Shown here: positions 5,377-6,238 of the stretch, in pieces
How the letters are laid out: the number at the start of each line of letters is the position of its first letter
How positions within the stretch are numbered: position 1 is the first letter of the stretch
From: an uncultured Clostridia bacterium
GTDB lineage: Bacteria > Bacillota > Clostridia > Christensenellales > CAG-138
Direction of reading: 5' to 3'
Assembly: GCA_946183765.1 (NCBI GenBank)
Contig: CAMHDC010000085.1
Location: 1 to 6,238 of the forward strand
Length of the DNA stretch: 6,238 nt
Notes under the pieces: generated by a model
The model's database searches: none
Told to the model about the DNA's origin: nothing
The model's input: the letters and a program-made list of their open reading frames with translations, nothing else
Position numbers and translations under genes: made by a program

Positions 5377-6238
5377 ATGACGAGACAGGTTTTCGTAGGC
5401 TCGGTACCCTTGGGCGGCGGCGCACCCGTGACGATCCAGTCCATGACCAATACGGACACCCGGGACGCGGCGGCCACCGTGGAACAGATCCACCGGCTGG
5501 AAGCGGCGGGCTGTGAGATCGTCCGTTCCGCCGTATTCGATACGAACGCGGCCAAAGCCCTCCGGGACATCGTGGACCATATCTCCATCCCCCTGGTGGC
5601 GGACGTGCATTTCGACTATCGGCTGGCCATCGCCGCCGTGGAAAACGGCTGCAAAAAGCTTCGCATCAACCCGGGCAACATCGGTTCCGCCGACCGGGTG
5701 AAAGCGGTGGTTGACTGCTGCAAGGCCCACCGTATCCCCATCCGTATCGGCGTCAACGGCGGCTCCCTCAACAAGGACAATCGGGCCAATCACCCCGACG
5801 ATCCCGTGGCCGCCATGGTGGAGAGCGCTCTCGACCACGTGCGCCTGCTGGAAAACGAGGGCTTCTACGACACCGTCATCTCCGTAAAGCACTCCAATGT
5901 GCGCTATACGGTGGAAGCCATGCGCCGCCTCCATGACCTGGTGGACTATCCTCTCCATGTGGGCGTCACCGAAACGGGCAGCGGCGAGGCGGGGCTCATC
6001 AAATCCGCCGCCGGCATCGGTAGCCTGCTCATGGACGGCATCGGCGACACCATCCGGGTGAGCCTTACCGGCGATCCCGTTCAGGAGGTGCTGGCGGGGA
6101 AGAAGATCCTGTCCGCCATCGGCGTGCGCAGGGACGACGTGGAGATCATCTCCTGCCCGACCTGCGGCCGGACCAGGGTGGACCTGCTGTCCATCGCAGA
6201 CTATGTGAACCGGCACGTGCGTCACGACTGCGGGTATC
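5377..6238 (+). CDS. ispG: 4-hydroxy-3-methylbut-2-en-1-yl diphosphate synthase (partial, 3' end beyond window)
   Basis: [4Fe-4S] enzyme of the MEP pathway that reductively opens MEcPP to HMBPP, the penultimate step to IPP and DMAPP. The first 287 residues are present and open to the window edge; family members of this type run about 350-370, so roughly 65-80 residues are missing. The TIM-barrel part shows GGGAPVTIQSMTNTDTRD (13-30), IPLVADVHFDYRLA (71-84), KLRINPGNIG (94-103), IRIGVNGGSL (122-131) and GIGDTIRVSLTGDP (221-234). The cluster-binding CPTC (260-263) supplies two cysteines; the third, normally in a GCxVNGPGE-like motif, would lie past the end. The start gives the normal N-terminus, but its SD is weak: GGGGG at 5365-5369 with a 7-base gap. 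Four bases after the rseP stop suggests coupled translation. Unusual points are VRSAVFD (usually VRVAVPD) and GVTETGSGEAGLIKSA (usually GVTEAGT...IKSA). Function is still clear. Confidence 0.94.
   Translation, partial: MTRQVFVGSVPLGGGAPVTIQSMTNTDTRDAAATVEQIHRLEAAGCEIVRSAVFDTNAAKALRDIVDHISIPLVADVHFDYRLAIAAVENGCKKLRINPGNIGSADRVKAVVDCCKAHRIPIRIGVNGGSLNKDNRANHPDDPVAAMVESALDHVRLLENEGFYDTVISVKHSNVRYTVEAMRRLHDLVDYPLHVGVTETGSGEAGLIKSAAGIGSLLMDGIGDTIRVSLTGDPVQEVLAGKKILSAIGVRRDDVEIISCPTCGRTRVDLLSIADYVNRHVRHDCGY

Noticed and set aside
4347..5588. 413-codon open frame on the - strand opposite rseP and the start of ispG
   Set aside because: It lies wholly opposite two well-supported genes. Its translation is His/Gln/Asp-rich low-complexity sequence with no family motif, as expected for a shadow frame in GC-rich DNA.
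5359..6225. 288-codon open frame on the - strand opposite ispG
   Set aside because: The + strand frame here encodes unmistakable IspG motifs; the antisense product is His/Ala/Gly-rich without motifs.

Overview
The window is a stretch of core bacterial chromosome with every gene on the + strand. Gene order is pyrH, frr, a 60-codon unnamed ORF, uppS, cdsA, dxr, rseP and ispG, with ispG cut by the window end. This order is well known from Firmicutes, especially Clostridia. The DNA looks GC-rich (roughly 60% by eye, not counted), with strong G/C preference at third codon positions, purine-rich Shine-Dalgarno (SD) sites and a short single-PDZ site-2 protease. Together these suggest a high-GC clostridial lineage, perhaps of the Oscillospiraceae type. 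That placement is an inference; there is no rRNA or other marker to settle it.

Layout. Bases 1-71 hold a likely extended -10 promoter and the pyrH ribosome binding site. pyrH (72-764) is followed by a 67-base gap carrying a good SigA-type promoter for frr (832-1386). The frr stop overlaps a TTG-started small ORF (1383-1565). A 61-base gap with an 11-bp stem-loop then leads to uppS (1627-2367). From uppS onward the genes are tightly packed: uppS/cdsA and dxr/rseP overlap by ATGA, cdsA-dxr are 13 bases apart and rseP-ispG 4 bases apart. I see no promoter or strong terminator inside 1627-6238, so this part is probably one transcript with translational coupling. No intergenic stretch exceeds 70 bases.

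How the genes fit together. PyrH makes UDP for RNA and, through UTP and CTP, for lipid and wall precursors. Frr recycles ribosomes after termination. Dxr and IspG are steps of the MEP isoprenoid pathway. UppS uses its products to build the C55 undecaprenyl carrier of peptidoglycan synthesis. CdsA uses CTP to make CDP-diacylglycerol, the phospholipid precursor. RseP is the membrane site-2 protease of envelope regulation. The cluster therefore links nucleotide supply, translation and envelope building.

I found no mobile element, CRISPR array, tRNA or rRNA, and no evidence for a new multi-gene system. The points most worth a second look are the unnamed small ORF with a weak PASTA-like pattern, the stem-loop before uppS, the two candidate pyrH starts, and departures from usual motifs in PyrH and IspG.
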